Source: an uncultured SAR86 cluster bacterium (lineage in GTDB: Bacteria > Pseudomonadota > Gammaproteobacteria > Magnimaribacterales > D2472). Taken from it: a DNA stretch of 63,642 nucleotides. Shown here one piece after another: positions 30,833-42,575 of the stretch (position 1 is its first letter; each line of letters begins with the position of its first letter). The DNA lies in contig CACCNJ010000007.1 in the NCBI GenBank assembly GCA_902547295.1, positions 1-63,642 on the forward strand, in the 5' to 3' direction. Position numbers and translations under genes: made by a program. Below the pieces are notes generated by a model. The model worked only from the letters and a program-made list of their open reading frames with translations. It was not told where the DNA came from and did no database searches.

Positions 30833-31243
30833 TTATAGATCCTTCTTTATAAAATGAGTTTTAATTGGAAGTTTTGCTGATGCAAGTCTAAATGCTTCTC
30901 TTGCAAGTTCTTCTTCAACTCCTGCCATTTCAAACATTATTTTTCCAGGCTGAACAAGCGCTACCCAATATTCAACGTTACCCTTACCTTTTCCCATTCT
31001 TACTTCTAAAGGTTTTTTTGTAATTGGTTTATCTGGAAAAATTCTTATCCATATATTTCCACCTCTTTTAATGTATCTAGTCATTGCTCTTCTAGCAGCC
31101 TCGATTTGTCTAGCAGTAATTCTTCCTCTGCCAGAAGCAACCAATCCAAATCTACCAAACGCAATAGTATTTCCATTTTGTGCAAGACCACGGTTGCGAC
31201 CTTTATGCATCTTTCTAAATTTTGTTTGTTTTGGTTGTAGCAT
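30833..31243 (-). CDS. rplP: Ribosomal protein L16
   Basis: L16 organises the A-site side of the peptidyl transferase centre. [51 protein letters not shown] and the basic C-terminus are standard. At 136 aa it equals E. coli. It lies 5 bases after rpsC. Confidence 0.98.
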   Translation of the reverse strand: MLQPKQTKFRKMHKGRNRGLAQNGNTIAFGRFGLVASGRGRITARQIEAARRAMTRYIKRGGNIWIRIFPDKPITKKPLEVRMGKGKGNVEYWVALVQPGKIMFEMAGVEEELAREAFRLASAKLPIKTHFIKKDL

Positions 31244-31248
31244 TTTAC

Positions 31249-31908
31249 TTAACTAGCTCCCTGGTCATTCTTATATGGATCTTCAGTAATTTCTCCTCTG
31301 TAAACCCAAACTTTTACACCAATAATTCCATAAGTTGTAAGAGCTTCAGCTGTCCCGTAATCTATGTCAGCCCTGAGAGTATGAAGAGGAACTCTTCCTT
31401 CTCTATACCACTCTGTTCTAGCAATTTCAGCACCATTAAGTCTCCCAGATACTTCAATCCGAACACCTTTTGCGCTTTGCCTTAATGCACTTTGTACAGT
31501 TCTTTTCATAGCTCTTCTGAACATAACTCTTTTTTCAAGTTGCTGCGCCACACCTTCTGCTAAAATTTGTGCATCTAAATCTGGTTTTTTTACTTCTTTA
31601 ATATTTATTTGTGATGGGCCTTTAACTATTTTTTCAACAGCTTTTTTTAGATTTTCTATTTCCTCACCACGTTTACCTATAATTATTCCTGGTCTTGCAG
31701 TGTGTATATTTACAATGAAAGTATCTGCAGTTCTTTCTAATTCAATCTTACTAATTGAAGAATTTTTTAACTTTGTATTCAAATGGTCTCTTACTTTAAG
31801 ATCTTGAATTAAATTACTAGAAAAATCTTTACCTTTGGCATACCAATTAGCATTTTGTTTCTTAGAAATACCTAATCTAAATCCATTAGGGTTTACTTTT
31901 TGTCCCAT
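31249..31908 (-). CDS. rpsC: Ribosomal protein S3
   Basis: S3 forms part of the mRNA entry helicase with S4 and S5. [14 protein letters not shown] starts it, a KH domain with [12 protein letters not shown] follows at about residues 73-84, and the C-terminal domain has [32 protein letters not shown]. The length is 219 aa (E. coli 233). It shares one base with the rplV stop. Confidence 0.98.
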   Translation of the reverse strand: MGQKVNPNGFRLGISKKQNANWYAKGKDFSSNLIQDLKVRDHLNTKLKNSSISKIELERTADTFIVNIHTARPGIIIGKRGEEIENLKKAVEKIVKGPSQINIKEVKKPDLDAQILAEGVAQQLEKRVMFRRAMKRTVQSALRQSAKGVRIEVSGRLNGAEIARTEWYREGRVPLHTLRADIDYGTAEALTTYGIIGVKVWVYRGEITEDPYKNDQGAS

Positions 31909-32246
31909 TAGTTAGTTTCCTCCACCAATATGATTTCTATGTGACATGTTGGTTTTATAATTCTGTCTGCTCTTCCTCTTGCCCTTGCTTTCATTCTTTT
32001 TAATCTCATTCCTTGATTAACAATTACAGATTTGACCGACAACTTGTCAATATCTGAATTATTATTATTCTCAGCATTAGCAATTGCTGACTCTAATAAT
32101 TTCTTAATTACTGCAGAGCCTTTTTGTTTATTAAAAACTAGAAAATCCATAGCCTCATCTACACTCTTTCCTCTAATTTGATCCGCAACAAGCGCTGCCT
32201 TTTGTGGGGATAGTCTTGTTCCTTTTAAATAAGCTCTAGTTTCCAT
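31908..32246 (-). CDS. rplV: Ribosomal protein L22
   Basis: L22 lines the peptide exit tunnel with its beta-hairpin loop, seen here as [18 protein letters not shown] near residues 80-97. The start [23 protein letters not shown] is typical. It has 112 aa (E. coli 110). It is 2 bases after rpsS. No tunnel-loop deletion of the macrolide-resistance type is seen. Confidence 0.97.
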   Translation of the reverse strand: METRAYLKGTRLSPQKAALVADQIRGKSVDEAMDFLVFNKQKGSAVIKKLLESAIANAENNNNSDIDKLSVKSVIVNQGMRLKRMKARARGRADRIIKPTCHIEIILVEETN

Positions 32247-32248
32247 GA

Positions 32249-32518
32249 TTAAGCCTTCCTATCTCCAGAATGCATTTTAAAAGTTCTTGTCATTGCAAAC
32301 TCGCCTAACTTATGTCCAACCATATCTTCGTTAATAAATACGGGAACATGTTGTCTACCGTTATGAACAGATATTGTTAATCCAACCATAGAAGGGATTA
32401 TCATTGATCGTCTTGACCAAGTTTTAATTGGTTTTTTATCGTTATTTGCATTAGCTTCATCGACTTTCTTTGAAAGAGATAAATCTACAAAAGGTCCTTT
32501 TTTTAGTGATCTTGGCAT
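32249..32518 (-). CDS. rpsS: Ribosomal protein S19
   Basis: S19 lies in the 30S head near S13. [19 protein letters not shown], the [30 protein letters not shown] block and [12 protein letters not shown] are diagnostic. It has 89 aa (E. coli 92). It ends 2 bases before rplV. Confidence 0.97.
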   Translation of the reverse strand: MPRSLKKGPFVDLSLSKKVDEANANNDKKPIKTWSRRSMIIPSMVGLTISVHNGRQHVPVFINEDMVGHKLGEFAMTRTFKMHSGDRKA

Positions 32519-32519
32519 C

Positions 32520-33344
32520 TTACTTCTTACCTCTTCTTCTTATAATAAGGTCATTGGTTCTTTGATTTTTTCTTGTCTTATAGCCTTTTGTAGGAACTCC
32601 CCATGGTGTTGACGGATGTCTTCCACCAGAAGTTCTTCCTTCACCTCCACCATGTGGGTGGTCTACTGGATTCATAGCAACACCTCTGACAGTTGGTCTG
32701 ACACCCCTCCATCTTTTAGCACCAGCTTTTCCAAGAGACTTAAGATTATTTTCTTGATTGGAAACTGTTCCAAGTGTGGCTCTACATTCCCATAACACTT
32801 TTCTTGTTTCACCAGACTGCAATCTTAGAGTTGCGTATATACCCTCTTTAGCAACAAGTCTTGCAGATGTTCCGGCGCTTCTTGCAATTTGAGCTCCCTT
32901 CATTGGCTTCAACTCAACACAATGGACATTTGTTCCTAATGGAATATCCTTTAACTTCATTGAATTACCAACTTTGATCTCACAATTATCTGAGGATATT
33001 ATTTCATCGCCAATTTTCAATTTTGATGGAGCTATAATATATCTTCTTTCGCCATCAAGGTATTTCAATAGCGCGATATGAGCTGATCTGTTTGGGTCAT
33101 ATTCAATCCTCTCAACAATTGCAGGTATATCAAACTTATTACGTTTAAAATCTATGACTCTATAGTGTTGCTTGTGGCCTCCGCCTTGATGCCGCACTGT
33201 AATTCTTCCATTACTATTTCTTCCACCATTCTTAGATTTTGGTTCAATCAGAGACTTGTGAGGTTTGCCTTTATATAAATCAGACTTAACTGAGATAAGA
33301 CCCCTTCTACCTGGACTAGTTGGTTTTGACTTAACAATTGCCAT
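32520..33344 (-). CDS. rplB: Ribosomal protein L2
   Basis: L2 is a large 23S binder needed for subunit joining and peptidyl transfer. [30 protein letters not shown] and the C-terminal [30 protein letters not shown] (with the essential His) are present. It is 274 aa (E. coli 273), between rplW (1-base overlap) and rpsS (1-base gap). Confidence 0.98.
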   Translation of the reverse strand: MAIVKSKPTSPGRRGLISVKSDLYKGKPHKSLIEPKSKNGGRNSNGRITVRHQGGGHKQHYRVIDFKRNKFDIPAIVERIEYDPNRSAHIALLKYLDGERRYIIAPSKLKIGDEIISSDNCEIKVGNSMKLKDIPLGTNVHCVELKPMKGAQIARSAGTSARLVAKEGIYATLRLQSGETRKVLWECRATLGTVSNQENNLKSLGKAGAKRWRGVRPTVRGVAMNPVDHPHGGGEGRTSGGRHPSTPWGVPTKGYKTRKNQRTNDLIIRRRGKK

Positions 33345-33640
33345 TAGTTAATACCCTCAAATTGAATGTCAGAATCTTCGCTTATAGAAACAAAAGCTTT
33401 TTTGTAATCTGATTTTTTATAAGCCCCAAATCTATTTCTTTTTGTTTTTCCTTTCATAATAGAAGTAGTAACATTTAAGACTTCTACTTTGAATAATTCT
33501 TCAACTGCTTGTTTTATCTCTCTTTTATTTGCTGAAAGATCAACTTTAAAAACAACTTGCTTCATTTTTTCTCCAAGCTGCGCTGTTTGCTCTGTAATTA
33601 TTGGAGATTTAATTAATGTATATAGTTTTTCTTTACCCAT
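33344..33640 (-). CDS. rplW: Ribosomal protein L23
   Basis: L23 sits at the tunnel exit and docks trigger factor and [22 protein letters not shown] and the basic loop [23 protein letters not shown] are characteristic. It has 98 aa (E. coli 100). Its start overlaps the rplD end by 8 bases. Confidence 0.96.
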   Translation of the reverse strand: MGKEKLYTLIKSPIITEQTAQLGEKMKQVVFKVDLSANKREIKQAVEELFKVEVLNVTTSIMKGKTKRNRFGAYKKSDYKKAFVSISEDSDIQFEGIN

Positions 33641-34247
33641 TAATCCACTCCTCTATTTGTTTTAAAGCTTCTCCAGTTACAGCAACTTTTTGAGGTTTTA
33701 AAAGATTAATTGGATTTATTTCTCTCACAGTTATTACATCGACATTAGGTATGTTTCTAGCTGAAAGATATAAATTCATATCAAGTTCATCTGTAATAAT
33801 TAAAACTTTACTAAGAGAGAATTCATTTAAAAAATTAGCAACTTCCTTGGTTTTAGGTTTCTTTAAAGTTGGTTTTTCAATGGCGACCAGTCTATTTTGT
33901 CTTACTAATTCAGAAAAAATTGATTTGATAGCAGCACGATACATTTTTTTATTAATTTTTTTACTGAAATCTCTAGGTCTTGATGCAAATGTTACACCTC
34001 CGCCTCTCCACAATGGACTTCTAATGGTACCCGCTCTTGCTCTGCCAGTACCCTTTTGCCTGTATGGTTTTTTACCTCCACCTCTAACTTCAGACCTATT
34101 TTTTTGTTTTGCACTGCCTTGTCGCGATGATGCCATGAAACTCACAACGGCTTGATGTATTAAGGATTCATTAAACTCCTTACTAAAGACATCATTAGAT
34201 ATAGAAATATCTTTATTTTTTGTATTTGATAGAAGCTCTATTTTCAT
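33633..34247 (-). CDS. rplD: Ribosomal protein L4
   Basis: L4 lines the exit tunnel and in E. coli represses the S10 operon by acting on its leader. The extended loop has the diagnostic KQKNRSEVRGGGKKPYRQKGTGRARAGTIRSPLWRGGGVTF. It has 204 aa (E. coli 201). It overlaps rplC by 4 bases and rplW by 8. Confidence 0.97.
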   Translation of the reverse strand: MKIELLSNTKNKDISISNDVFSKEFNESLIHQAVVSFMASSRQGSAKQKNRSEVRGGGKKPYRQKGTGRARAGTIRSPLWRGGGVTFASRPRDFSKKINKKMYRAAIKSIFSELVRQNRLVAIEKPTLKKPKTKEVANFLNEFSLSKVLIITDELDMNLYLSARNIPNVDVITVREINPINLLKPQKVAVTGEALKQIEEWING

Positions 34248-34873
34248 GATTTCTTATTAGATGGTTTAATTTTTAGTTCTGAGCCATTGAAACCAGGAAC
34301 AGCACCTTTGATATAAATAACATTATTTGCAACGTCCATATCAACTATCTTTAAACTTTGCACAGTTTTTTGCACATTACCCATGTGACCTGACATTTTC
34401 TTTCCCTTCCAAACTCGCCCAGGAGTTTGGCATTGCCCAATAGAACCATGAGCTCTATGAGCTAGCGAGTTTCCATGAGTAGCATCTTGCATAGAAAAAT
34501 TATGTCGTTTAATGACACCGGCATAGCCTTTACCTTTAGATGTTCCAGTAACATCAACGTACTGACCAACCTCAAACATATCAGCTGTGAGATGAGCTCC
34601 TATTTCATAATTTTCGATATCATCAGACTTGAACTCAGCAAGGCTACCTGGATTAATATTAATTTTCTTAAAAAATTCAGATTGTGATTTTGGTAAATTG
34701 TTAGATTTTGTTGCTTTGGATACTAGAAGTGCGTTATAACCATTTTTGTCAGTAGTTTTTTTGCCGGCAACAAAATTGCCACACACAGAAACTGCAGTTA
34801 CAGGAACTGATTCACCGTCTTCAAGAAAAAGACGTGACATACCAGATTTTTTTCCTATCAAGCCTATGCTCAA
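34244..34873 (-). CDS. rplC: Ribosomal protein L3
   Basis: L3 is an early 50S assembly protein whose loop nears the peptidyl transferase centre. IGLIGKKSGMSRLF starts it and GVIKRHNFSMQDATHGNSLAHRAHGSIGQCQTPGRVWKGKKMSGHMG is the conserved loop. It contains the Gln that is methylated in E. coli, within GQCQTPG. It has 209 aa. The start is TTG at 34871-34873 behind an AAGGAG. Confidence 0.97.
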   Translation of the reverse strand: MSIGLIGKKSGMSRLFLEDGESVPVTAVSVCGNFVAGKKTTDKNGYNALLVSKATKSNNLPKSQSEFFKKININPGSLAEFKSDDIENYEIGAHLTADMFEVGQYVDVTGTSKGKGYAGVIKRHNFSMQDATHGNSLAHRAHGSIGQCQTPGRVWKGKKMSGHMGNVQKTVQSLKIVDMDVANNVIYIKGAVPGFNGSELKIKPSNKKS

Positions 34874-34928
34874 TTTCTTCTCCTTTTACGGGGCTACAAA
34901 CCCTCTATGGCCGCATTCGCGTTAAAAT

Positions 34929-35243
34929 TTATTGTCCTAAGCTTATTTGAACGTCTACCCCAGAAGATAGATCAAGTTTCATTAAAGCATCAACTGTTTT
35001 ATCAGTTGGTTTGACAATGTCCATCAATCTTTTATATGTAACAATTTCGTATTGATCTCTAGCATCTTTATCTTTATGCGGTGATATCAGTACTGTTGTT
35101 CTTTCTTTTTTAACTGGCAATGGGATAGGTCCGTTAATTACTGCTCCTGTTTTTTTTACAGTTTCAACAATTAGTTTTGCAGATGCATCAATTAATCTGT
35201 AATCAAAAGCCTTAAGCCTAATTCTTATTGATTGATTCTCCAT
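34929..35243 (-). CDS. rpsJ: Ribosomal protein S10
   Basis: S10 is a 30S head protein that also joins NusB in antitermination. [38 protein letters not shown] is diagnostic. It has 104 aa (E. coli 103). It is the first gene of the S10 order, behind its own promoter at 35308-35337 and a leader of about 55 bases. A 55-base gap separates it from rplC. Confidence 0.97.
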   Translation of the reverse strand: MENQSIRIRLKAFDYRLIDASAKLIVETVKKTGAVINGPIPLPVKKERTTVLISPHKDKDARDQYEIVTYKRLMDIVKPTDKTVDALMKLDLSSGVDVQISLGQ

Positions 35244-35307
35244 TTACCCTATTTTTATACCTTTTTTAAAAAAACTTTTACATCCTACAAATCGCAAAAT
35301 GTGGCGT

Positions 35308-35337
35308 ATTCTAAGCCCCTAAGAGCAGTACTGTCAA
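35308..35337 (-). promoter_or_regulatory. Predicted sigma-70 promoter for the S10 operon
   Basis: On the minus strand TTGACA (35337-35332), an 18-base spacer and TAGAAT (35313-35308). It lies between the fusA stop and rpsJ, the classical S10 promoter position. A transcript from here has a leader of roughly 55-60 bases, much shorter than the E. coli L4-controlled leader. Confidence 0.72.
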
Positions 35338-35367
35338 CTTTATTGAACAGTTTTATTTATATTGTTT

Positions 35368-37470
35368 TTAGGATGTTTTTAGCTGTTCAGCAATATTATT
35401 TGGAACTTCGCCATATTTTGTAAATTCCATAGTAAAAGTTGCTCTGCCTTGGGTCTGTGATCTTAAATCAGTAGCATATCCAAACATTTCAGCTAGCGGC
35501 ACTTCAGAAGAAACTTCTTTACCAGAAGTGATGTCATCCATACCAAGAATGATTCCCCTTCTTCTGTTTAAATCACCAACAACATCACCCATATGCTCCT
35601 CTGGTGTAACAACAACAACTTTCATTATTGGTTCAAGCAAAGCTGGTTTAGCTTTTGAGGCCCCATCTTTTAACGCCATTGAGCCTGCAATCTTGAATGC
35701 CATTTCGTTTGAGTCAACATCATGGAAGGAGCCATCATATAAAGTTGCTCTCAATGCTAATAGAGGATATCCAGCGATTACTCCATTTTGCATTTGCTCC
35801 TGAATTCCTTTATTAACAGCGGGTATATATTCCTTAGGAATAACTCCGCCTACGATCTTATCAACGAATTCATATTCGTCATCTAAGCCTAAAGGCTCTA
35901 ACTTCAGCCAAACATGACCATATTGACCTTTACCGCCACTTTGTCTAACAAATTTACCTTCAATTTCTACTGTTTCTTTTATAGTTTCTCTATAAGCTAC
36001 CTGAGGTTTCCCTATATTGGCTTCGACTGAAAATTCTCTTTTCATTCTATCGACAAGTACATCCAAATGAAGCTCACCCATGCCTGAAATTATTGTTTGT
36101 CCAGATTCTTCATCACTTGCAACGCGGAATGACGGATCCTCTTGTGCAAGTTTACCTAGAGCCAAGGACATTTTTTCTTGGTCTTGCTTTGACTTTGGTT
36201 CTACAGCAACTGAGATAACCGGTTCAGGGAAATCCATTTTTTCAAGGATAATCGGTTTGTTTGCATCAGATAAAGTATCTCCAGTTGTAATATCTTTTAG
36301 TCCAATACAAGCAGCAATATCTCCAGCCCTTACCTCTTTAATTTCTTCTCTGTTATTTGAGTGCATCTGGACCATTCTTCCCACACGCTCTTTCTTCGAC
36401 TTAGTTGTATTTAATACGCCGTCACCAACATTTAAAACACCAGAATAAACTCGAATGAAAGTAAGGGTTCCTACAAACGGATCAGTGGCGATCTTAAATG
36501 CTAGTGCAGAAAAAGGTTCATCGTCAGATGATGATCTTGAATCAATTTCATCATCTTCATCTGAATTGTTTGGTATAACCCCCTCTATAGATTTAACTTC
36601 ATCAGGAGCCGGAAGAAAGTCAATAACCGCATCTAAAACAGCTTGAACACCTTTATTTTTAAATGCAGAACCACATAGCGCTAATATTACTTCGTTTGCA
36701 AGAGATCTAATTCTTAATCCTTCTTTAATTTGATCTGGTGTTAATTCTCCTGACTCTAAATATGCATCCATAAGATCTTCTCTTGCCTCGGCTGCAGCTT
36801 CTAACATTTCTTCTCTTAATTTTGAGCATTTATCTATTAAATCATCTGGTATATCTTTTGAATCAAATGTAAGACCTTGATCATCTTCATTCCAATAAAT
36901 AGCTCTCATATTTATCAGATCAACAACGCCCTTAAAATCATCTTCAGCTCCGATGTTATATTGAATTGGTATTACATTTGCTTGTAATCTGTCTTTAATT
37001 TGATCAACTACCCTTTCAAAGTTAGCGCCTGCTCTATCCATTTTGTTAACAAAAACAATCCTAGGCACCTCATATCTATTAGCTTGTCTCCATACCGTTT
37101 CCGATTGAGGCTCAACACCAGAAGTTCCACAAAAAACAACTACAGCCCCATCCAATACTCTTAAAGATCTTTCTACCTCAATAGTAAAATCTACGTGACC
37201 TGGTGTATCAATAATATTTATTCTATGTTGAGGATATTGCTGCTCCATACCACTCCAAAAACAAGTGGTAGCCGCAGATGTAATTGTTATTCCCCTTTCC
37301 TGCTCCTGTTCCATCCAATCCATTACAGCAGCACCATCATGCACTTCTCCAATTTTATGAGAAAGACCTGTATAAAATAAAACTCTTTCAGTAGTAGTAG
37401 TCTTTCCAGCGTCAACATGGGCACATATGCCAACGTTTCTATATTTGTTTAAAACAGTATCTCTAGCCAT
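35368..37470 (-). CDS. fusA: Elongation factor G
   Basis: EF-G is the translocase GTPase. G1 [13 protein letters not shown] at about 18-30, DTPGHVDF and NKMDRAG mark the G domain. Domains II to V follow, including the domain IV segment GGKGQYGHV. It has 700 aa (E. coli 704). It follows rpsG by 12 bases. tufA, which usually follows, is missing; rpsJ comes next after a promoter-containing gap of 124 bases. Confidence 0.98.
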   Translation of the reverse strand: MARDTVLNKYRNVGICAHVDAGKTTTTERVLFYTGLSHKIGEVHDGAAVMDWMEQEQERGITITSAATTCFWSGMEQQYPQHRINIIDTPGHVDFTIEVERSLRVLDGAVVVFCGTSGVEPQSETVWRQANRYEVPRIVFVNKMDRAGANFERVVDQIKDRLQANVIPIQYNIGAEDDFKGVVDLINMRAIYWNEDDQGLTFDSKDIPDDLIDKCSKLREEMLEAAAEAREDLMDAYLESGELTPDQIKEGLRIRSLANEVILALCGSAFKNKGVQAVLDAVIDFLPAPDEVKSIEGVIPNNSDEDDEIDSRSSSDDEPFSALAFKIATDPFVGTLTFIRVYSGVLNVGDGVLNTTKSKKERVGRMVQMHSNNREEIKEVRAGDIAACIGLKDITTGDTLSDANKPIILEKMDFPEPVISVAVEPKSKQDQEKMSLALGKLAQEDPSFRVASDEESGQTIISGMGELHLDVLVDRMKREFSVEANIGKPQVAYRETIKETVEIEGKFVRQSGGKGQYGHVWLKLEPLGLDDEYEFVDKIVGGVIPKEYIPAVNKGIQEQMQNGVIAGYPLLALRATLYDGSFHDVDSNEMAFKIAGSMALKDGASKAKPALLEPIMKVVVVTPEEHMGDVVGDLNRRRGIILGMDDITSGKEVSSEVPLAEMFGYATDLRSQTQGRATFTMEFTKYGEVPNNIAEQLKTS

Positions 37471-37482
37471 AATTACTTTTAA

Positions 37483-38327
<845 letters not shown>

Positions 38328-38381
38328 ATTAATTTCTTTTATAGGCGGCGATTTTATATAGCATAAGGTTAATGGTCAACA

Positions 38382-41300
38382 TTATTCTTCATCATTTTCT
38401 TGAAGCTCTTGTCTTAATGCTGCTTCAATATCTTCGTCTGATAAAGTGCTTTCTTCAAACTCTCCTAATTTTTTCTCTCTAAGTTTGTCATGGAATTCCA
38501 TACCAGTTCCTGCAGGAATGAGTCTTCCAACAACAACATTTTCTTTAAGTCCTCTTAGATCATCTTTTTTACCAGTAACAGCAGCCTCAGTTAGTACTCT
38601 CGTTGTTTCTTGGAAAGATGCAGCAGATATAAATGAATCTGTTGCTAATGATGCCTTTGTTATACCAAGTAATACTCTTTCATATTCAGCTGGCTTCCTT
38701 CCATCAGCCTCAGCTTTTGAATTTTCTTCTTTCAATTCTGCATAACTTACTTGATCACCCTGTATGAATTTTGTATCGCCGCCCTCAATGATTAGTGCCT
38801 TTCTAAGCATTTGTCGTAATATAGTCTCAATGTGTTTATCATTAATAGAAACCCCCTGAAGTCTGTAAACATCTTGAATTTCATTTACTATGAAGTTTGT
38901 TAACTCAGGTATGCCTTTCAGCCTCAAAATATCATGAGGACTATAGGGTCCTTCCGAAATGACATCTCCTTTATTAACTCTCTCTCCTTCAAAAACATTT
39001 AAGGTTCTATGTTTTGGGATTAGCATTTCTTTATTTTGTGTCTTTTTTGTTGCTCCTTCAGGAGTTATTACAAGCCTTACTTTACCTTTTGTCTCTTTAC
39101 CAAATGAAACAACTCCAGATTCTTCAGCAAGAACTGCTGCATCTTTTGGAGTTCTAGCTTCAAATAGATCTGCAACTCTTGGAAGTCCGCCTGTAATGTC
39201 TTTAGTTTTGGATGCTACAAGAGGCATTCGAGCAATAACTTCACCAGCAGTAATTTTTTGACCATTTACTAAATTTACAAGTCCGCCAGCTGGTAATGGA
39301 TATACAGCTGGTTGTTTAAATTCACCAATTAAAACTGGTTTACCTTTTGAATCTACAATTTCAATTGTTGGACTCATATCTCTTCCTGCTGAAGTTCTGT
39401 CTGCAACTTCAATTATTTCAACACTTGATAATCCAGTTAACTCATCAAGTTGTTCTCTTACAGTTACTCCATCCTGTATGTCAGTAAATTTAACTTTTCC
39501 TGAAGTTTCAGAGATTATAGGCCTAGTGTATGGATCCCATGATGCTATTCTGATGCCTTCTTCAAGATCAGTTGAATTAGCAACATCCAAGGTAGCTCCA
39601 TATGGCACCTTATATTGTTCAATGATTTTTCCGTTAGAATCAGATATTGAACACATAGCATTTCTTGATACAACAACTTCAAGTTTGTCTTTGTTTGTAA
39701 CTGTTTTAATATCATCTGAAAAATTCACAACTCCAGAATTTTTGTTAAAAATTGCATTCTCTTCAGACGAGCTCGATGCGGCACCACCTATATGGAATGT
39801 CCTCATAGTTAATTGAGTTCCAGGTTCTCCAATAGATTGTGCGGCCACAACTCCAACAGCCTCTCCTCTATGAACTAAATGACCTCTAGCAAGATCTCTT
39901 CCATAACATTTAGCACAAACACCAATATGAGCATCACATGTCATTGGAGATCTTATTTTTAAACTTGATAAGTTTAGTTCTTCAATTACATCAAGTGCAT
40001 CTTCGTCAAGCATTGTGTTCACTGGAAAAATTTCTTTTCCATCAGCATCAACTATTGGCTCTGCAATTACTCTTCCTAAAATTCTATCAGTAAGAGGTTG
40101 AATAATTTCTCCACCATCGATGATTGAAGTAACCGTTATTGACTCAGTTGTTCCACAATCATCAATGTTTATTACTGAATCCATTGATACGTCACATAAT
40201 CTTCTTGTTAAATATCCTGAATTGGCTGTCTTTAAAGCAGTATCTGCTAAGCCCTTTCTAGCTCCGTGAGTTGAAATAAAATATTGTAGAACTGACAAGC
40301 CTTCTCTAAAGTTTGCGGTAATAGGAGTTTCAATAATTGATCCGTCTGGTTTAGACATCAGTCCTCTCATTCCTGAAAGCTGTCTAATTTGAGCAGGTGA
40401 TCCCCTTGCACCAGAGTCTGCATAAATGTATACAGAATTAAATGATGACTGATCAACATTTTCACCATCAGGATTTTTAACAGTTTCTGAGCTAATCTTT
40501 TCCATCATTGCTTTTGCAACCTGTTCATTGGCTCTAGACCAAATGTCGATTACTTTATTATATCTTTCTCCTCTTGTGACTAGACCAGAGTCGAATTGTT
40601 TTTCAATTGCTTTTACCTCTTTTTCCGATGATTCAATAATACTTGCCTTTTCTTGAGGTATTACAAAATCATTAACACCAATAGAAGAGCCAGACCTAGT
40701 TGAGAAATCAAAACCAAGATACATTAGTTGGTCTGCAAATATTACTGTTTTCTTTAGTCCTGCTTTTCTGTATGAAGTATCAACTAATTTTGATACTGTT
40801 TTCTTATTTAAAACGGTATTAATATTTTTAAAACCTACTTCAGCAGGAGTTATTCTCCATATTAAAATTCGGCCAACAGTGGTTTCTTCAATTGATGTCT
40901 CACCATTTTCGTGAGTGATTCTTACTTTAACAGGTGAGTGAATTTCTAAATTCTCTGTTTCGTATGCTCTCAAAACCTCGTCAGGATTACTAAAAATTCT
41001 TCCGCCGCCAGATGCATTAGCGTTATCTCTTGTCATGTAGTAGAGTCCAAGAACTACATCCTGAGTCGGGTTAATAATAGGAGATCCGTCTGCTGGAGAT
41101 AGAATATTATTGGTTGACATCATTAAAGCTCTGGCTTCCAGCTGCGCCTCTAATGTTAATGGAACATGGACAGCCATTTGGTCGCCATCAAAGTCTGCGT
41201 TGAATGCAACGCAAACTAAAGGATGTAATTGGATTGCTTTACCCTCAATTAATTTCGGTTCAAAAGCTTGTAGTCCAAGCCTATGAAGAGTTGGCGCTCT

Positions 41301-42566
41301 GTTTAATAAAACTGGGTGTTCTCTAATTACTTCTTCTAGTACTTCCCAAACTTCAGGAGTTTCTCTTTCAACTAGTTTTTTTGCAGCTTTAATTGTAGTT
41401 GCAAGCTCTCTGTTTTCTAACTTTCCATATACAAAAGGTTTGAACAATTCTAAAGCCATCTTCTTTGGAAGCCCACATTGATGTAATTTCAAATTAGGGC
41501 CAGCAACGATTACAGATCTGCCTGAATAATCAACTCTTTTTCCAAGTAAGTTCTGTCTAAATCTTCCGCCTTTACCTTTGATCATATCAGCAAGAGATTT
41601 TAAAGGTCTCTTATTTGTGCCTGTTATGACTCTTCCGCGTCTTCCATTATCTAGAAGAGCATCAACTGACTCTTGGAGCATCCTTTTTTCATTTCTTACG
41701 ATAATTTCTGGAGCATTCAACTCCAATAATCTTTTTAATCTGTTATTTCTATTTATAACTCTTCTATATAAATCATTAAGATCAGAGGTAGCAAACCTTC
41801 CACCTTCTAGAGGCACCAAAGGTCTTAAATCAGGAGGTAAGACTGGAAGAACATTCATTATCATCCATTCAGGCTTATTTCCGGAATTTTTAAAAGCTTC
41901 TAAGAGTTTTAATCGCTTGGAAAATTTTTTAAGTTTCGTTTCTGAATTTGTTTGTGGGATTTCTTCTCTAATAATTCTTATTTCATCATCTATATCAAGC
42001 TCTTCAAGCAATATTTGCACTGCTTCAGCGCCCATTCCAGCAGAGAATTCGTCTCCAAACTCTTCGTATTTTTCTACCCACTCCTCTTCAGTAAGGATTT
42101 GTCCTTTTTCTAATTCCGTAAGTCCAGGATCAGTAACTATATAGCTTTCAAAATATAAGACTCTTTCTATTTCTCTTAAAGTCACATTAAGTAACAAACC
42201 AATTCTTGACGGCAAAGATTTAAGAAACCAAATATGTGCAACAGGCGCTGCAAGATCAATGTGACCCATCCTTTCCCTTCTGACTTTTGTTAAAGTTACT
42301 TCAACACCGCATTTCTCACAAACAACACCTCTATGTTTCATTCTCTTATATTTACCACAGATACATTCGTAATCTTTAACAGGCCCAAATATCTTTGCAC
42401 AAAATAAACCATCTCTCTCAGGCTTAAATGTTCTATAGTTTATTGTTTCAGGTTTTTTTACTTCACCAAATGACCAAGACTTAATTACTTGAGGAGAGGC
42501 TAAACCTGCAGAAATTGTAGTAAAGTCCTCTTGGCCAGTTCTTAAAGAATTTAGTAAGTCTTTCAA
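38382..42566 (-). CDS. rpoC: RNA polymerase beta' subunit
   Basis: Beta' carries the catalytic Mg in [14 protein letters not shown]. The N-terminal zinc finger is [22 protein letters not shown] and the second zinc site [13 protein letters not shown]. It ends in an acidic helix. It has 1394 aa (E. coli 1407). The start is TTG at 42564-42566, preceded by AGGAG; the encoded [11 protein letters not shown] fits the family. It follows rpoB by 9 bases. Confidence 0.99.
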   Translation of the reverse strand: MKDLLNSLRTGQEDFTTISAGLASPQVIKSWSFGEVKKPETINYRTFKPERDGLFCAKIFGPVKDYECICGKYKRMKHRGVVCEKCGVEVTLTKVRRERMGHIDLAAPVAHIWFLKSLPSRIGLLLNVTLREIERVLYFESYIVTDPGLTELEKGQILTEEEWVEKYEEFGDEFSAGMGAEAVQILLEELDIDDEIRIIREEIPQTNSETKLKKFSKRLKLLEAFKNSGNKPEWMIMNVLPVLPPDLRPLVPLEGGRFATSDLNDLYRRVINRNNRLKRLLELNAPEIIVRNEKRMLQESVDALLDNGRRGRVITGTNKRPLKSLADMIKGKGGRFRQNLLGKRVDYSGRSVIVAGPNLKLHQCGLPKKMALELFKPFVYGKLENRELATTIKAAKKLVERETPEVWEVLEEVIREHPVLLNRAPTLHRLGLQAFEPKLIEGKAIQLHPLVCVAFNADFDGDQMAVHVPLTLEAQLEARALMMSTNNILSPADGSPIINPTQDVVLGLYYMTRDNANASGGGRIFSNPDEVLRAYETENLEIHSPVKVRITHENGETSIEETTVGRILIWRITPAEVGFKNINTVLNKKTVSKLVDTSYRKAGLKKTVIFADQLMYLGFDFSTRSGSSIGVNDFVIPQEKASIIESSEKEVKAIEKQFDSGLVTRGERYNKVIDIWSRANEQVAKAMMEKISSETVKNPDGENVDQSSFNSVYIYADSGARGSPAQIRQLSGMRGLMSKPDGSIIETPITANFREGLSVLQYFISTHGARKGLADTALKTANSGYLTRRLCDVSMDSVINIDDCGTTESITVTSIIDGGEIIQPLTDRILGRVIAEPIVDADGKEIFPVNTMLDEDALDVIEELNLSSLKIRSPMTCDAHIGVCAKCYGRDLARGHLVHRGEAVGVVAAQSIGEPGTQLTMRTFHIGGAASSSSEENAIFNKNSGVVNFSDDIKTVTNKDKLEVVVSRNAMCSISDSNGKIIEQYKVPYGATLDVANSTDLEEGIRIASWDPYTRPIISETSGKVKFTDIQDGVTVREQLDELTGLSSVEIIEVADRTSAGRDMSPTIEIVDSKGKPVLIGEFKQPAVYPLPAGGLVNLVNGQKITAGEVIARMPLVASKTKDITGGLPRVADLFEARTPKDAAVLAEESGVVSFGKETKGKVRLVITPEGATKKTQNKEMLIPKHRTLNVFEGERVNKGDVISEGPYSPHDILRLKGIPELTNFIVNEIQDVYRLQGVSINDKHIETILRQMLRKALIIEGGDTKFIQGDQVSYAELKEENSKAEADGRKPAEYERVLLGITKASLATDSFISAASFQETTRVLTEAAVTGKKDDLRGLKENVVVGRLIPAGTGMEFHDKLREKKLGEFEESTLSDEDIEAALRQELQENDEE

Positions 42567-42575
42567 TTTATTCTC

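Noticed and set aside
41578-42144. A 188-codon open frame on the plus strand opposite rpoC
   Set aside because: It is a shadow of the rpoC reading frame, with Ser/Leu-rich low-quality protein and no ribosome-binding site or family motif. The same applies to the frames opposite rpoB, fusA, dnaK and the ribosomal genes.
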